Notes: a model not told the origin generated them from the sequence alone. DNA of 64,000 nt from Chitinophaga eiseniae (GCF_012641265.1 NZ_JABAHZ010000004.1:310001-374000); one strand, 5' to 3'. Numbered from the stretch's first letter, positions 52,044-60,456 are shown. Program-made: numbers and translations.

Positions 52044-53276
52044 TTATTTGCTGGTGAGAAAATGTTGAACTTCTTCCAACGGCAGCTGCCACAGTTGTTG
52101 TGCCATTGCTTGTAATGCCTCCCGGCTCCCTTCGAAGTGCATGGTCACCTGTTTATAGGTCATGGCTTCGCCAGGTTTTAAGGCCCTGGCATCGGAAGAA
52201 GATTCCACTTCATAGAAAGGCCCCATTTGTGTGCCATCGGCCAGTGGACCATCATTGTAGCAGTTGACCGCGTCGCCTTTAAACGGTTCCTGTTGCAGTT
52301 CCCATTTAGCGTTGACATAACGTCCTTGTGGTACCACTTCATAAAATAGTACGGTGAGTGTATTGTTGGCAAGGTCAATACTGCCGGCGCCTTTTTTCGC
52401 TACAAGTGGGGAGAGCCCCAGTTTACCGCGTGATTTACCATCGGCGCGCAAGAGCAGCAGGCTGTCTTTTACCTGTAGGTTAGCGGGACCTATTTTCCCA
52501 AAATAGTTATCGGTGATATGTTTTTGCGCATTGGGGATATGCCTGAAGGGCGCTACCACAGCGGTTTGTTCCGATGGTTTGAACATGCCGAGCAGCCATA
52601 TGCTCAGCAGGCCGTTTTGTTCCTGCCAGGCGCTATCGCTTTTGTTGGTGAGTATGTTAGTGGTTTCATAAGCCACGCTGTGCATGCCTGCCGGCAATGC
52701 AAACCCCAGTGTGGTATTGATGTCCTGGTTGTTGAGCAGGCGGATAGTGCGACTGATATGCAGGTTGAAATGGGTGCCGGAATAATTCTGCAGGGCGCCC
52801 TCTTGCTGGTAGGTGATGGCGGTATCGGATTGCGCGGTAACAGTATAGTGGGTGGTATCTATCAATCCTGGTGTTTGCCAGTTGGTAAAATCAAAGGGCT
52901 TTCCCGGTGGAAAGAAAAGGGCGTATTGTCCACCTTCTGGTCCCAGCCAGAAGCGTTCTTCGCCACCGAATGCGTTGATATGGGGCGCATATTTTCCGGA
53001 GGCTACCAGGTGATAGTTGATCCAGCCAAAGCTTTTACCGCTGTTGCTGCCGGTGGTGCTGGTCATTACACGGGCCTGGTAGTCGCCGGTTACTACTACA
53101 CGGCCACTATCGCCGGCGTGTTTTAATACCACTACATTTTGGAGGTGTTGTTGCAGGAAGGCCACGTCTTCGTTGAAGTTGCCGGGAGTGGCAGCCTGTT
53201 GTGCTGTATTTTTTGCACCGCTGTTACAGGCGGCCAATCCTGCAGCGAGGCAACCGGAGAGGAGGATAGATTTCAT
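52044..53276 (-). CDS. DUF4861 lipoprotein
   Basis: 410 residues. Lipoprotein signal with Cys17 (GLAAC). The mature protein is beta-rich and matches DUF4861 (QHLQNVVVLKHAGDSGRVVV, LGPEGGQYALFFPPGKPFDF, PLADGTQMGPFYEVESSSDA), a family often encoded with uronate, pectin or alginate degradation genes; its biochemical role is not established. Its fold resembles aldose-epimerase-like galactose-mutarotase sandwiches in length, but I cannot confirm this. It lies in the operon 6 bp before the FAH gene and would act in the periplasm or on the surface. Confidence 0.75.
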   Translation of the reverse strand: MKSILLSGCLAAGLAACNSGAKNTAQQAATPGNFNEDVAFLQQHLQNVVVLKHAGDSGRVVVTGDYQARVMTSTTGSNSGKSFGWINYHLVASGKYAPHINAFGGEERFWLGPEGGQYALFFPPGKPFDFTNWQTPGLIDTTHYTVTAQSDTAITYQQEGALQNYSGTHFNLHISRTIRLLNNQDINTTLGFALPAGMHSVAYETTNILTNKSDSAWQEQNGLLSIWLLGMFKPSEQTAVVAPFRHIPNAQKHITDNYFGKIGPANLQVKDSLLLLRADGKSRGKLGLSPLVAKKGAGSIDLANNTLTVLFYEVVPQGRYVNAKWELQQEPFKGDAVNCYNDGPLADGTQMGPFYEVESSSDARALKPGEAMTYKQVTMHFEGSREALQAMAQQLWQLPLEEVQHFLTSK

Positions 53277-53299
53277 ATCGGTGGAATTAAGGTGAATGT

Positions 53300-54082
53300 T
53301 TATATCAGCGCCCTGTCGAGATGTACATAGCCACCATCCACGTGTATCAGTTGCCCGGTGGTATGGCTCGATTTCTCTGACAACAGGAACGCGGTGGTTT
53401 GTGCAATTTCTTCCGGGTGCGTCATGCGTTTACCGAAGGGTATGTTGGCCACGATGCTGGCCAGTTTGGCTTCTTTATCCGGGAAGGTGTTGATCCAGCT
53501 TTCGTATAGCGGTGTCCATGACTCTGCTACGATGATGGCATTGACGCGGATGCCGAAGGAGCGGAGCTCCACGGCCCATTCCCGGGTGAGCGCATTGCGG
53601 CCACCGTTGGCAGCGGCATAAGCGGAAGTGTTACCCTGGCCTGTTTCAGCGGTTTTGGAGCTGATGTTTACAATAGGGCCTTTGCTGGCAATCAGGAAGG
53701 GGAGTGCGTGATGCGCCATCAGGTAGTAGTGTACCAGGTTGCGGTGGAGGGATTGCATAAACCCTTCGTAGGATCCGGTTTTAAGCCCTACGCCATCGTT
53801 GATGCCGGCGTTGTTCACCAGTCCGTCGATCCTGCCGAATTGGGCGGCAACGGTGGCAATGGCCTGTTCGCAGGCGGTAGGGTTGGTAAGCTCCGCTACT
53901 ACCTGTGCACCTTTCCCACCGGCTTGTTGAATATGTTGCAGGTGCGCCTGGTTATCGGCTTCACTGCGGCCAATGATAACGGGAATAGCACCTTCCTGCG
54001 CCAGTATGCTGGTGATGGCAGCGCCTATGCCCTTGGCGCCGCCGGTAACGAGGATGATTTTATCTTTCAGACCAAGATCCAT
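53300..54082 (-). CDS. L-fucose/D-arabinose dehydrogenase-like SDR with Lys-to-Asn change in the active site
   Basis: 260 residues, classical SDR fold: TGGAKGIG (13-20), NNAG (90-93), and the family signatures SSKTAETGQGNTSAY (141-155), REWAVELRSFGIRVNAI and HTTGQLIHVDGGYVHLDRAL. These closely match bacterial L-fucose dehydrogenase (e.g. of Burkholderia multivorans), which also oxidises D-arabinose, a sugar with the same C2-C4 geometry. The expected product is an aldonolactone. The catalytic Tyr155 and Ser142 are present, but the YxxxK lysine is Asn159 (Tyr-Ala-Ala-Ala-Asn). Position in the operon, 23 bp before DUF4861 and 9 bp after the aldehyde dehydrogenase, supports a sugar oxidation role. 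Confidence 0.8.
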   Translation of the reverse strand: MDLGLKDKIILVTGGAKGIGAAITSILAQEGAIPVIIGRSEADNQAHLQHIQQAGGKGAQVVAELTNPTACEQAIATVAAQFGRIDGLVNNAGINDGVGLKTGSYEGFMQSLHRNLVHYYLMAHHALPFLIASKGPIVNISSKTAETGQGNTSAYAAANGGRNALTREWAVELRSFGIRVNAIIVAESWTPLYESWINTFPDKEAKLASIVANIPFGKRMTHPEEIAQTTAFLLSEKSSHTTGQLIHVDGGYVHLDRALI

Positions 54083-54091
54083 AACTGATTA

Positions 54092-55642
54092 TTATGTGTT
54101 TGAAAAATGCCCGTCTACCAGTCGCCAGATACGCAAAGGATTGCGGTCCTGTAATTCGGGTGGCAGCAGTGACGCGGGGAATCCCTGGAAACATACCGGC
54201 CGGCAGAAGCGGTAAATGGCGGTGGTACCTACAGAAGTGCCGGCAGCGGGCGTGGTGGCAGGCCAGGGGCCTCCATGTACCATGGCGTGATTAACGGCTA
54301 CGCCTGTAGGAAAACCATTGATAATGATCCGGCCTGCCTTCTCCCGTAAGATATCTATCAGGGGGGCATGTGCAGTCAGCTCTGTTTCCGTACCGTGAAT
54401 GGTAACGGTGAGCTGTCCTTCCAGCCGCTGCGCCAGCTGATATAGTTCTTCCATATTGGTGGCTTGTATATGCAGGGAAGAAGGCCCGAATACTTCGTGA
54501 CAGAGCGCGGGATTTTCAAGCGCCTGGGTCACAGATACCTGTAACAGGCAGGGGCTTCCCTGGTGTGGGGTGGCAGGTGCTTTCCCCAGCACGAGCGCGC
54601 CTTGCCCGGTCAATTGTTCCACACCGCTGGTATAGGCTTCCAGTATGCCCGGCGTAAGCATATACCCGGCGGCGGCGGTGGTGATACCTTGTTGTAACGC
54701 CTGTACGAAGGTGCTGGCGCCGTCTTTAGCGGTGATGAACATACCGGGATTAGTGCAAAATTGCCCAACGCCCTGGGTCACGGATTGCAGGAATTGTTGC
54801 GCCAGTTCGGCTCCTTTTTCCTGTAAGATTCCCGGGAGAAAGAAAACAGGATTTACGCTGCCCATTTCCGCATACACCGGGATGGGTGTAGCTCTTCGTG
54901 TAGCCGTTTCATATAGTGCTTTGCCACCCCTGAAGGAGCCGGTAAATGCGATGGCCGACAGGAGGGGATGTGCGGCCAGGTATTGCCCCGTTTCATGGGA
55001 AGTGCCATGCAGCATGGAAAATACCCCTTCGGGCATTTGCGTGTGGAGAGCGGCCTTACGGATGGCGGTGGCTACCAGGTGAGAGGTATGCGGATGTGCG
55101 GGATGTGCTTTAAACACCACCGTACAACCGGCGGCCAGCGCAGCGGTAGTATCGCCGCCCGCTACCGAAAAGGCGAGTGGAAAATTGCTGGCGCCAAAGA
55201 TGCCGATCACGCCAATGGGTATTTGCAGCTGGCGGATATCGGGTTGGGTGTTGATCCGGGCATTAACCCAGGAGCCTTCGGCAATGGTGTCGGCAAATAA
55301 TTGCAGCTGCCCGGTGGTGCGGTCTCTTTCGCCCTGCAGCCGCGCTACCGGCAGCCCGCTTTCGGCAGCGGCCACCTGGATCAGCTCATCGCCCAAAGCC
55401 ATGATTTCTGCTGCAATGGCTTGCAGGAAGGCAGCCCGCCGGGGGGCCGGCAGCTTTTTGTAATGCGGAAAGGCTTTGGCCGCAAGGGTGAGGGCGGCAT
55501 CCATTTCGCCGGCGGTGGCTTCCCGGAATTCGGTGGGCAGCCATTGTTGCCGTACCGGGTCAAATGCCCGGAAGGTGTGGTCGCCTTCTCCGGAAAAACT
55601 GGTACCGATCAATTGTAATCCTGTTAACATATTTCTGCTCAT
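54092..55642 (-). CDS. 2-oxoglutarate-semialdehyde-type (NADP) aldehyde dehydrogenase
   Basis: 516 residues of the ALDH superfamily, with Asn153 (GASNFP), catalytic Glu259 in PVYAEMGSVNP and catalytic Cys296 in GVGQFCTNPG. The Glu-Met-Gly-Ser motif in place of Glu-Leu-Gly-Gly, and the QFCTNPG box, are typical of ketoglutarate-semialdehyde dehydrogenases of the pentose and hydroxyproline pathways. It would oxidise 2-oxoglutarate semialdehyde made by the FAH-family dehydratase to 2-oxoglutarate. Second gene of the LacI operon. The start could be ATG 55642 or the next ATG at 55630. Confidence 0.85.
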   Translation of the reverse strand: MSRNMLTGLQLIGTSFSGEGDHTFRAFDPVRQQWLPTEFREATAGEMDAALTLAAKAFPHYKKLPAPRRAAFLQAIAAEIMALGDELIQVAAAESGLPVARLQGERDRTTGQLQLFADTIAEGSWVNARINTQPDIRQLQIPIGVIGIFGASNFPLAFSVAGGDTTAALAAGCTVVFKAHPAHPHTSHLVATAIRKAALHTQMPEGVFSMLHGTSHETGQYLAAHPLLSAIAFTGSFRGGKALYETATRRATPIPVYAEMGSVNPVFFLPGILQEKGAELAQQFLQSVTQGVGQFCTNPGMFITAKDGASTFVQALQQGITTAAAGYMLTPGILEAYTSGVEQLTGQGALVLGKAPATPHQGSPCLLQVSVTQALENPALCHEVFGPSSLHIQATNMEELYQLAQRLEGQLTVTIHGTETELTAHAPLIDILREKAGRIIINGFPTGVAVNHAMVHGGPWPATTPAAGTSVGTTAIYRFCRPVCFQGFPASLLPPELQDRNPLRIWRLVDGHFSNT

Positions 55643-55666
55643 CGTCCGGTAGTTTATGCGTATACG

Positions 55667-56803
55667 TTAGTTTACTTCCAAATCATTTTTTGCCGGTAAT
55701 GCCGGAAAGGGGGCGTGTGGCTCGCGCTGGTACCAAAACACGACGCTGCTGATATCCGACTGCTGTGGCAGATACCGTCCGCCGCTGCGCCAGCCCAGGT
55801 CTTGTATGGTTACCTTCAGCTCTTTTTCGAAGCGGACAGGATCCATAATATGCCAGCGGTATAAGCCGAAGCGTTGCTGGGATTTATAGAGTCCATCGGG
55901 GCGGATCACCTGGTGCAGACCGGTGTACGGCGTATTGAATTCCTGGTAATGTCCTTTGTTATCGAAGTTATAGGAGCCACAGAAATAGTCTTCCGTACCG
56001 GTACCACAGATGGTAGGCGCCTGGCGGTCGCCATCCAGGAAGAATTTGATTTCTCCTTCTCCCCACCAGCCGTTGTTGTTAACGCCCCATGCGAGGTAGG
56101 TACCTACGTATTGGCCTTTTCCTTTCACGCCATCTATCATGGTAAACTCAGCGCCTTTTACCGGGTTGTTGCGACGGAATTGTGCATGGAAATAGCCTGC
56201 ATCTTCCGGTACCTGGGTAAGGGTATAGTCTACCTGGTAGTAGAGGGTCATTCTTTCGGTGTTGATATTTTCCATGGTGATTTTGCACTTCTTGCGGAAG
56301 GGCATGGCCCAGTAGCAGTTGAAGGCACTACCCGGGTTTACGCATATGGCGAGGGAACTAAGCGGTGCATATTCTCCCCAGCCCATCCCAAAAAAATCAC
56401 CTACAGGTACTTCTACCGAAGGAGTGGATTCATCGTCCCAGTAGATGCGGAGAATAGAATAGCGCCAGTTGCCGGTGGGCGTCATCCAGATATGCTGAAT
56501 GGCGCCGGGGCCGCTCATTTCGGCCAGTGTAACTGTTTTGCCGGCTTCGATGTTGATGAAAGGATTTATCTTCCAGCCTTGTCCCAATTCCCTGGCGGCG
56601 TTTTTTGCGGTGCCCTGGTCTAATGGTGTCATGCCGCCTTTGCCGGGTTCGCCGGTCAGATTTTCCGGACTGATAGAACGGGTTTTAGCGTCAGATAAAC
56701 GGAACAGGTTACCCATGTTCATATCCAGGCCATTAAAAGGTTGTTGTGCATAGATGGCCGCGCTGACACAGGTGGTAAGAATAAGCAGCAATAGTTTTTT
56801 CAT
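55667..56803 (-). CDS. DUF2961 / GH172 glycoside hydrolase
   Basis: 378 residues with a signal peptide (MKKLLLLILTTCVSAAIYAQ). DUF2961 marks: GAIQHIWMT (about 99-107), PVGDFFGMGWGEYAPLSS and CGTGTEDYFCGSYNFDNKGH, where the Glu of GTEDYF is the expected catalytic residue. DUF2961 is glycoside hydrolase family 172, whose characterised members cleave or transfer alpha-D-arabinofuranosides and alpha-D-fructofuranosides. First structural gene of the LacI-controlled operon, with the operator 35 bp upstream of its start. Paired with D-arabinose-type oxidation genes, D-arabinofuranose release is the simplest reading. Confidence 0.88.
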   Translation of the reverse strand: MKKLLLLILTTCVSAAIYAQQPFNGLDMNMGNLFRLSDAKTRSISPENLTGEPGKGGMTPLDQGTAKNAARELGQGWKINPFINIEAGKTVTLAEMSGPGAIQHIWMTPTGNWRYSILRIYWDDESTPSVEVPVGDFFGMGWGEYAPLSSLAICVNPGSAFNCYWAMPFRKKCKITMENINTERMTLYYQVDYTLTQVPEDAGYFHAQFRRNNPVKGAEFTMIDGVKGKGQYVGTYLAWGVNNNGWWGEGEIKFFLDGDRQAPTICGTGTEDYFCGSYNFDNKGHYQEFNTPYTGLHQVIRPDGLYKSQQRFGLYRWHIMDPVRFEKELKVTIQDLGWRSGGRYLPQQSDISSVVFWYQREPHAPFPALPAKNDLEVN

Positions 56804-56837
56804 TTTTACGTGGTATTAGATCACTGTGAATAATAAG

Positions 56838-56851
56838 CTTTAACGTTTAAG
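56838..56851. promoter_or_regulatory. LacI-type operator upstream of the DUF2961 operon
   Basis: CTTTAACGTTTAAG, one mismatch from CTTAAACGTTTAAG, 35 bp upstream of the DUF2961 start codon and 40 bp after the LacI stop. Binding would block transcription of the operon. Confidence 0.85.
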
Positions 56852-56891
56852 CGTGGGCATAACACTACACGGGTTCCTGCCTGGTGATGGG

Positions 56892-57914
56892 TTAGCGGCG
56901 TTTGCCACAGGATTTTCTGACCACCAGCGTGGTATCTATACAAATATGTTCTATGCCTTTATGCGGTTGATTGATTTGTTCCAGCAGTACCCGCACGGCG
57001 GCTTTACCCATTTCAGGGATAGGCTGTCGTACAAAGGTAATGGGACAGTAGAACAGGTCCAGTGCATCCGTTTCATCGAACGTGATGATGGCCAGTTCAT
57101 CCGGGATACGGATACCCCGTTCATTGATATATTTCAACCCCTCTATGGCCAGGCTGTTGGTGGCAAAGAAGATGGCATCGGCGCGATGGCGGCTGTTGAG
57201 CAGCTGATCGATGGCCAGTTGCATATCTTCTTTGAGATGCGAGTAGCGGGCGGTTTTCAGCAGGCTACGGCTGGCGCTGAACCCATGCGCCTGCAAGGCC
57301 TCCTGGTAGCCGCGTTTGCGCTCACTGATATGATGCAGGGTCGTTTTATACGCGATCATACCTATCCGTTGCCTGCCTTTACGGATCAGGTGCTCCACCG
57401 CTTTTTTAGCCCCCTGGTAATTATCTACTGTAATGTGACTGGCCATTATCTCCGGGAAAAAACGGTCGATCAGTACAAAGGGAATATTTTGCGCCTGCAG
57501 TTGCCGGAGCTGATGCTCCGACCCTTCGGCAGGAGTGATGATCAACCCATCTACCTGGCGGTTCAGCAACACATTCACCAGGTCGTCCGACTTAGCGGAA
57601 CTTTCATCAGAGCTGCCAAAAATAACGGTGTAGTTATTCCGCTTGGCTTCATCTTCAATGGTCCGGGCAATATTGCCGAAGAACGGGTTGGAAATATCTG
57701 CTACTATCAATCCTATGGTAAACGAGCGCCCACTCTTCAGGCTGCGGGCAATATGATTGGGCTGATAGTTCAGCTTCCGGGCAATTTCCCGGATCTTCTT
57801 CGCAATTTCTTCGCCTACCCGGGCTTCTTTTTCTTTGTTTGTCAGCACATAAGATACCAGGGCGGTAGATACGCCCGCTGCGGTAGCAATATCTTTTAGT
57901 GAGACCTTCTTCAT
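56892..57914 (-). CDS. LacI-family transcriptional repressor
   Basis: 340 residues. N-terminal LacI helix-turn-helix (VSLKDIATAAGVSTALVSYV, 4-23) and hinge helix (YQPNHIARSLKSGRSFTIGL), then a periplasmic-binding-protein-like effector domain (FGNIARTIEDEAKRNNYTVI, GLIITPAEGSEHQLRQLQ, DALDLFYCPITFVRQP). It is transcribed towards the DUF2961 operon from just upstream. A perfect 14-bp operator-like palindrome lies 15 bp upstream of its own start, so it probably represses itself, the operon and GH116, and is released by a sugar or sugar-acid product. The effector cannot be read from sequence. Confidence 0.93.
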   Translation of the reverse strand: MKKVSLKDIATAAGVSTALVSYVLTNKEKEARVGEEIAKKIREIARKLNYQPNHIARSLKSGRSFTIGLIVADISNPFFGNIARTIEDEAKRNNYTVIFGSSDESSAKSDDLVNVLLNRQVDGLIITPAEGSEHQLRQLQAQNIPFVLIDRFFPEIMASHITVDNYQGAKKAVEHLIRKGRQRIGMIAYKTTLHHISERKRGYQEALQAHGFSASRSLLKTARYSHLKEDMQLAIDQLLNSRHRADAIFFATNSLAIEGLKYINERGIRIPDELAIITFDETDALDLFYCPITFVRQPIPEMGKAAVRVLLEQINQPHKGIEHICIDTTLVVRKSCGKRR

Positions 57915-57928
57915 GACTTAAAAATATG

Positions 57929-57942
57929 CTTAAACGTTTAAG
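57929..57942. promoter_or_regulatory. LacI-type operator, autoregulation site
   Basis: CTTAAACGTTTAAG, a perfect 14-bp palindrome with the central CG step typical of LacI-family sites, 15 bp upstream of the LacI start codon. Confidence 0.85.
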
Positions 57943-58086
57943 GAAGCAAGTTTTTTGGAAAATTTTCTAACTTCCCGTTATAGCTACTTATATGGCCGCG
58001 ACCGGCGGCCGCAAAAAAATCCAAACACCCTGTCCAATTCGTCCAAAACCATTTGTTATACAGGTATAACATTAAAACGTACAACA

Positions 58087-58440
58087 ATGCAAGAGTTTAT
58101 CCTGATTTTCAGACACGAAGACGGCCATAAGATTGCGTCTCCGGAACAGAACCAGATATGGATGAAACAAACCATGGATTGGATCGGCGGTATTGCCGCA
58201 CAAAACAAATTCGTAGGCGGCAATGGCCTTCCTTTCGCAGATGCCCGGGTGGTACATGCCGATAAAACCGTAACCAACGGGCCTTTTGGCGAGATAAAAG
58301 AAACTATTGGCGGTTACATCATCGTAAAAGCTGGTTCAGTGGAAGAAGCGGCGGAGTTTGCAAAGGGCTGCCCCATTTTACAAGGCGACGGCAATACCGT
58401 GGAAGTACGGCAGATCGCTAAAGGTGATGGCGTACATTAA
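58087..58440 (+). CDS. YCII/DGPF-domain protein
   Basis: 117 residues from ATG 58087; upstream codons are not family-like. A ferredoxin-like YCII fold with the family landmarks ADKTVTNGPFGEIKETIGGY (a DGPF-type loop) and EEAAEFAKGCP. Role unknown, but DGPF proteins are the standard neighbours of ECF42 sigma factors, such as the next gene. A hairpin terminator between them also overlaps the promoter of the sigma gene. Confidence 0.85.
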   Translation: MQEFILIFRHEDGHKIASPEQNQIWMKQTMDWIGGIAAQNKFVGGNGLPFADARVVHADKTVTNGPFGEIKETIGGYIIVKAGSVEEAAEFAKGCPILQGDGNTVEVRQIAKGDGVH

Positions 58441-58451
58441 AAGAGGCATTG

Positions 58452-58480
58452 GTCCCGGTAGCATAGCTGCCGGGACTGTT
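58452..58480 (+). terminator. Terminator after the YCII gene, overlapping the next promoter
   Basis: 7-bp GC-rich stem GTCCCGG / CCGGGAC (58452-58476) with an 11-nt loop, followed by TGTTTTATTTTT. The T-tract doubles as the TATTTTTG -7 box of the sigma gene. Confidence 0.7.
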
Positions 58481-58481
58481 T

Positions 58482-58489
58482 TATTTTTG
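58482..58489 (+). promoter_or_regulatory. -7 promoter box for the ECF42 sigma gene (probably leaderless)
   Basis: TATTTTTG, a full match to TAnnTTTG, ends 4 nt before the ATG at 58494, so transcription would begin at or next to the start codon. Confidence 0.55.
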
Positions 58490-58493
58490 TGTC

Positions 58494-59720
58494 ATGGAAC
58501 AACCCGCCTTAATACCACATTTATTCAGGACAGAATTCCGGAAGATCACGGCTGTACTCTGCAAGGCTTTCGGAATAGAAAACATCGCTGTTGCGGAAGA
58601 TATTGCCGGCGAAACGTTTTTGTCTGCCCTGGAAGTATGGCCCTACAAGGGTATTCCGGAGAACCCGGTGGCCTGGTTGTACCTGGTGGCTAAGAATAAA
58701 ACCAGGAATTATCTTTTACGTAACCAGCACTTTGCAGAAAAGATAGCCCCGCAGATGAAGGCGGTGGCAACAGAAAGCGAACAACTGGATATCAATCTCT
58801 CGGAAAAAAATATTACAGACAGCCAGCTACAGATGTTGTTTGCCATCTGTCACCCTGCTATACCGGTGGAAGCCCAGATAGGACTGGCTCTTCGCATCCT
58901 CTGCGGTTTCGGGATTCCTGAAATTGCCAATGCTTTTTTAACAAATAAAGAAGTCATTAATAAAAGATTGTTTCGGGCAAAAGAGAAGTTAAGAGAAGAA
59001 AAAATTCCCATCGAATTCCCGGCGCCGGCGGAAATCAATCAACGCCTCGATGCGGTGCTCACCACCCTGTACCTGCTGTTTAATGAAGGCTACTACTCGG
59101 AAAGCCAGGACGCTGTACTGCGGGAAGACCTTTGCCTGGAAGCGATGCGGCTCACCTATTTATTGATTGAGTACGAAGCTACCAACCAGCCGGAAGTCAA
59201 TGCCCTGTTTGCTTTGATGTGTTTTCATGCTTCGCGGTTTGAAGCCCGTAAAAGCGATAATGGAGAAATTATACTGTACCACGACCAGGACGAAACCCGC
59301 TGGAACCAGGAATTAATAGGCCGTGGGGCATGGTTCCTGCACCAGGCTTCGGAAGGACAACGGCTTTCCCGCTATCACCTGGAAGCGGCGATAGCTTACT
59401 GGAGCACACAAAAAAATGATACGCCGGAAAAATGGGAACAGGTGTTGCAACTTTACAACCGCCTGCTCCAGGTAGCTTATTCTCCCATTGCTGCGCTCAA
59501 TAGAACCTATGCGCTCGCTAAGGTACACGGCGCCGCCATTGCTATTACCGAAGCGGAGAAACTGAAGCTGGAAAATAATCACTTTTATTTTGCCTTACTG
59601 GGAGAGTTGTACAGTAGTATCGACCCCAACAAGGCCCGTGAACATTTTCAACGGGCTTACCAGCTGGCAATAACGGACACGGATAAACGGACCATGCAGC
59701 GGAAGATAGATGCATTATAA
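58494..59720 (+). CDS. ECF42-type sigma factor with long C-terminal extension
   Basis: 408 residues. The first ~185 residues are sigma-2 (FRTEFRKITAVLCKAFGIEN, then AEDIAGETFLSALEVW) and sigma-4 (ILCGFGIPEIANAFLTNKEV, then INKRLFRAKEKLREE). The other ~220 residues form a helical, TPR-like DUF6596-type extension (LFNEGYYSESQDAVLREDLC, AIAYWSTQKNDTPEKWEQVL), which marks ECF42 factors. These lack an anti-sigma factor and are linked to DGPF/YCII genes, as here; the extension is thought to control activity. It probably transcribes the upstream YCII gene. Confidence 0.9.
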   Translation: MEQPALIPHLFRTEFRKITAVLCKAFGIENIAVAEDIAGETFLSALEVWPYKGIPENPVAWLYLVAKNKTRNYLLRNQHFAEKIAPQMKAVATESEQLDINLSEKNITDSQLQMLFAICHPAIPVEAQIGLALRILCGFGIPEIANAFLTNKEVINKRLFRAKEKLREEKIPIEFPAPAEINQRLDAVLTTLYLLFNEGYYSESQDAVLREDLCLEAMRLTYLLIEYEATNQPEVNALFALMCFHASRFEARKSDNGEIILYHDQDETRWNQELIGRGAWFLHQASEGQRLSRYHLEAAIAYWSTQKNDTPEKWEQVLQLYNRLLQVAYSPIAALNRTYALAKVHGAAIAITEAEKLKLENNHFYFALLGELYSSIDPNKAREHFQRAYQLAITDTDKRTMQRKIDAL

Positions 59721-59792
59721 GCCGGTACATCCGCAAGAAACGGGTTGTGTACACCCCGTGCAAGCGTCACCTTTACCATAAAAACAGACGTT

Positions 59793-60425
59793 ATGCATGT
59801 AGTCAGTGAACCGGCTATTCTTTACTTTGGAACACCGGTCGTATTAATCAGCACCCTCAATGAGGATGGATCGGCTAACCTCGCGCCCATGTCATCTGCT
59901 TTCTGGCTGGGACAGCAATGTGTATTGGGACTGGGGGCTTCGTCTAAAACTACCGAAAACCTGTTGCGCACCGGCCGTTGTGTGCTCAACCTGCCTTCGG
60001 TAAAGGAAGTGGCGGGCGTAAACCGCCTGGCACTCACCACCGGTAGTAACCCGGTTCCGGAACGGAAACAGCAAAGAGGCTACCGGTTTGAACCCCATAA
60101 ATTCGAAACAGCAGGTTTTACACCATTGCCTGCCGATAAAGTGCCAGCGCCCCGTGTGGCGGAATGCCCTGTACACCTGGAAGCCACGGTGTCGGCAGTA
60201 CATCCCCTGGGCGCTACACAAAGTATACGCATCTTCCACCTCGATATTATCCAGGTACATCTTCACCCCAGCATCCTGATGGATGGCCATCCTAACCGCG
60301 TAGATCCGGATAAATGGCGGCCACTGCTCATGAGCTTTCAGCAACTATATGGGTTAGGGGAGAGATTGGGAGAATCGGTGCTGGCACAAATTCCCGAGCA
60401 GCTGTACGCCGTTTCGAACCGGTAA
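59793..60425 (+). CDS. Flavin reductase-like FMN-binding split-barrel protein
   Basis: 210 residues from ATG 59793. The first half (PVVLISTLNEDGSANLAPMS, GLGASSKTTENLLRTGRCVL) matches the flavin-reductase-like FMN-binding split barrel; the C-terminal part (ATVSAVHPLGATQSIRIFHL) is a less conserved extension. Such proteins bind FMN and may reduce flavins or act as oxidoreductases; substrate unknown. It lies 72 bp downstream of the sigma gene. Confidence 0.8.
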   Translation: MHVVSEPAILYFGTPVVLISTLNEDGSANLAPMSSAFWLGQQCVLGLGASSKTTENLLRTGRCVLNLPSVKEVAGVNRLALTTGSNPVPERKQQRGYRFEPHKFETAGFTPLPADKVPAPRVAECPVHLEATVSAVHPLGATQSIRIFHLDIIQVHLHPSILMDGHPNRVDPDKWRPLLMSFQQLYGLGERLGESVLAQIPEQLYAVSNR

Positions 60426-60456
60426 AACTTTCTTAATTTCAATAGGACAAAATGTG

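Noticed and set aside
53300..54082. Lys-to-Asn change in the SDR as evidence of a pseudogene
   Set aside because: The frame is intact, flanking motifs are strongly conserved and the gene is tightly packed in an operon, so a functional variant is more likely.
56853..57899. Long plus-strand open frame opposite the LacI gene
   Set aside because: Antisense shadow of a clear LacI repressor with no motif of its own.
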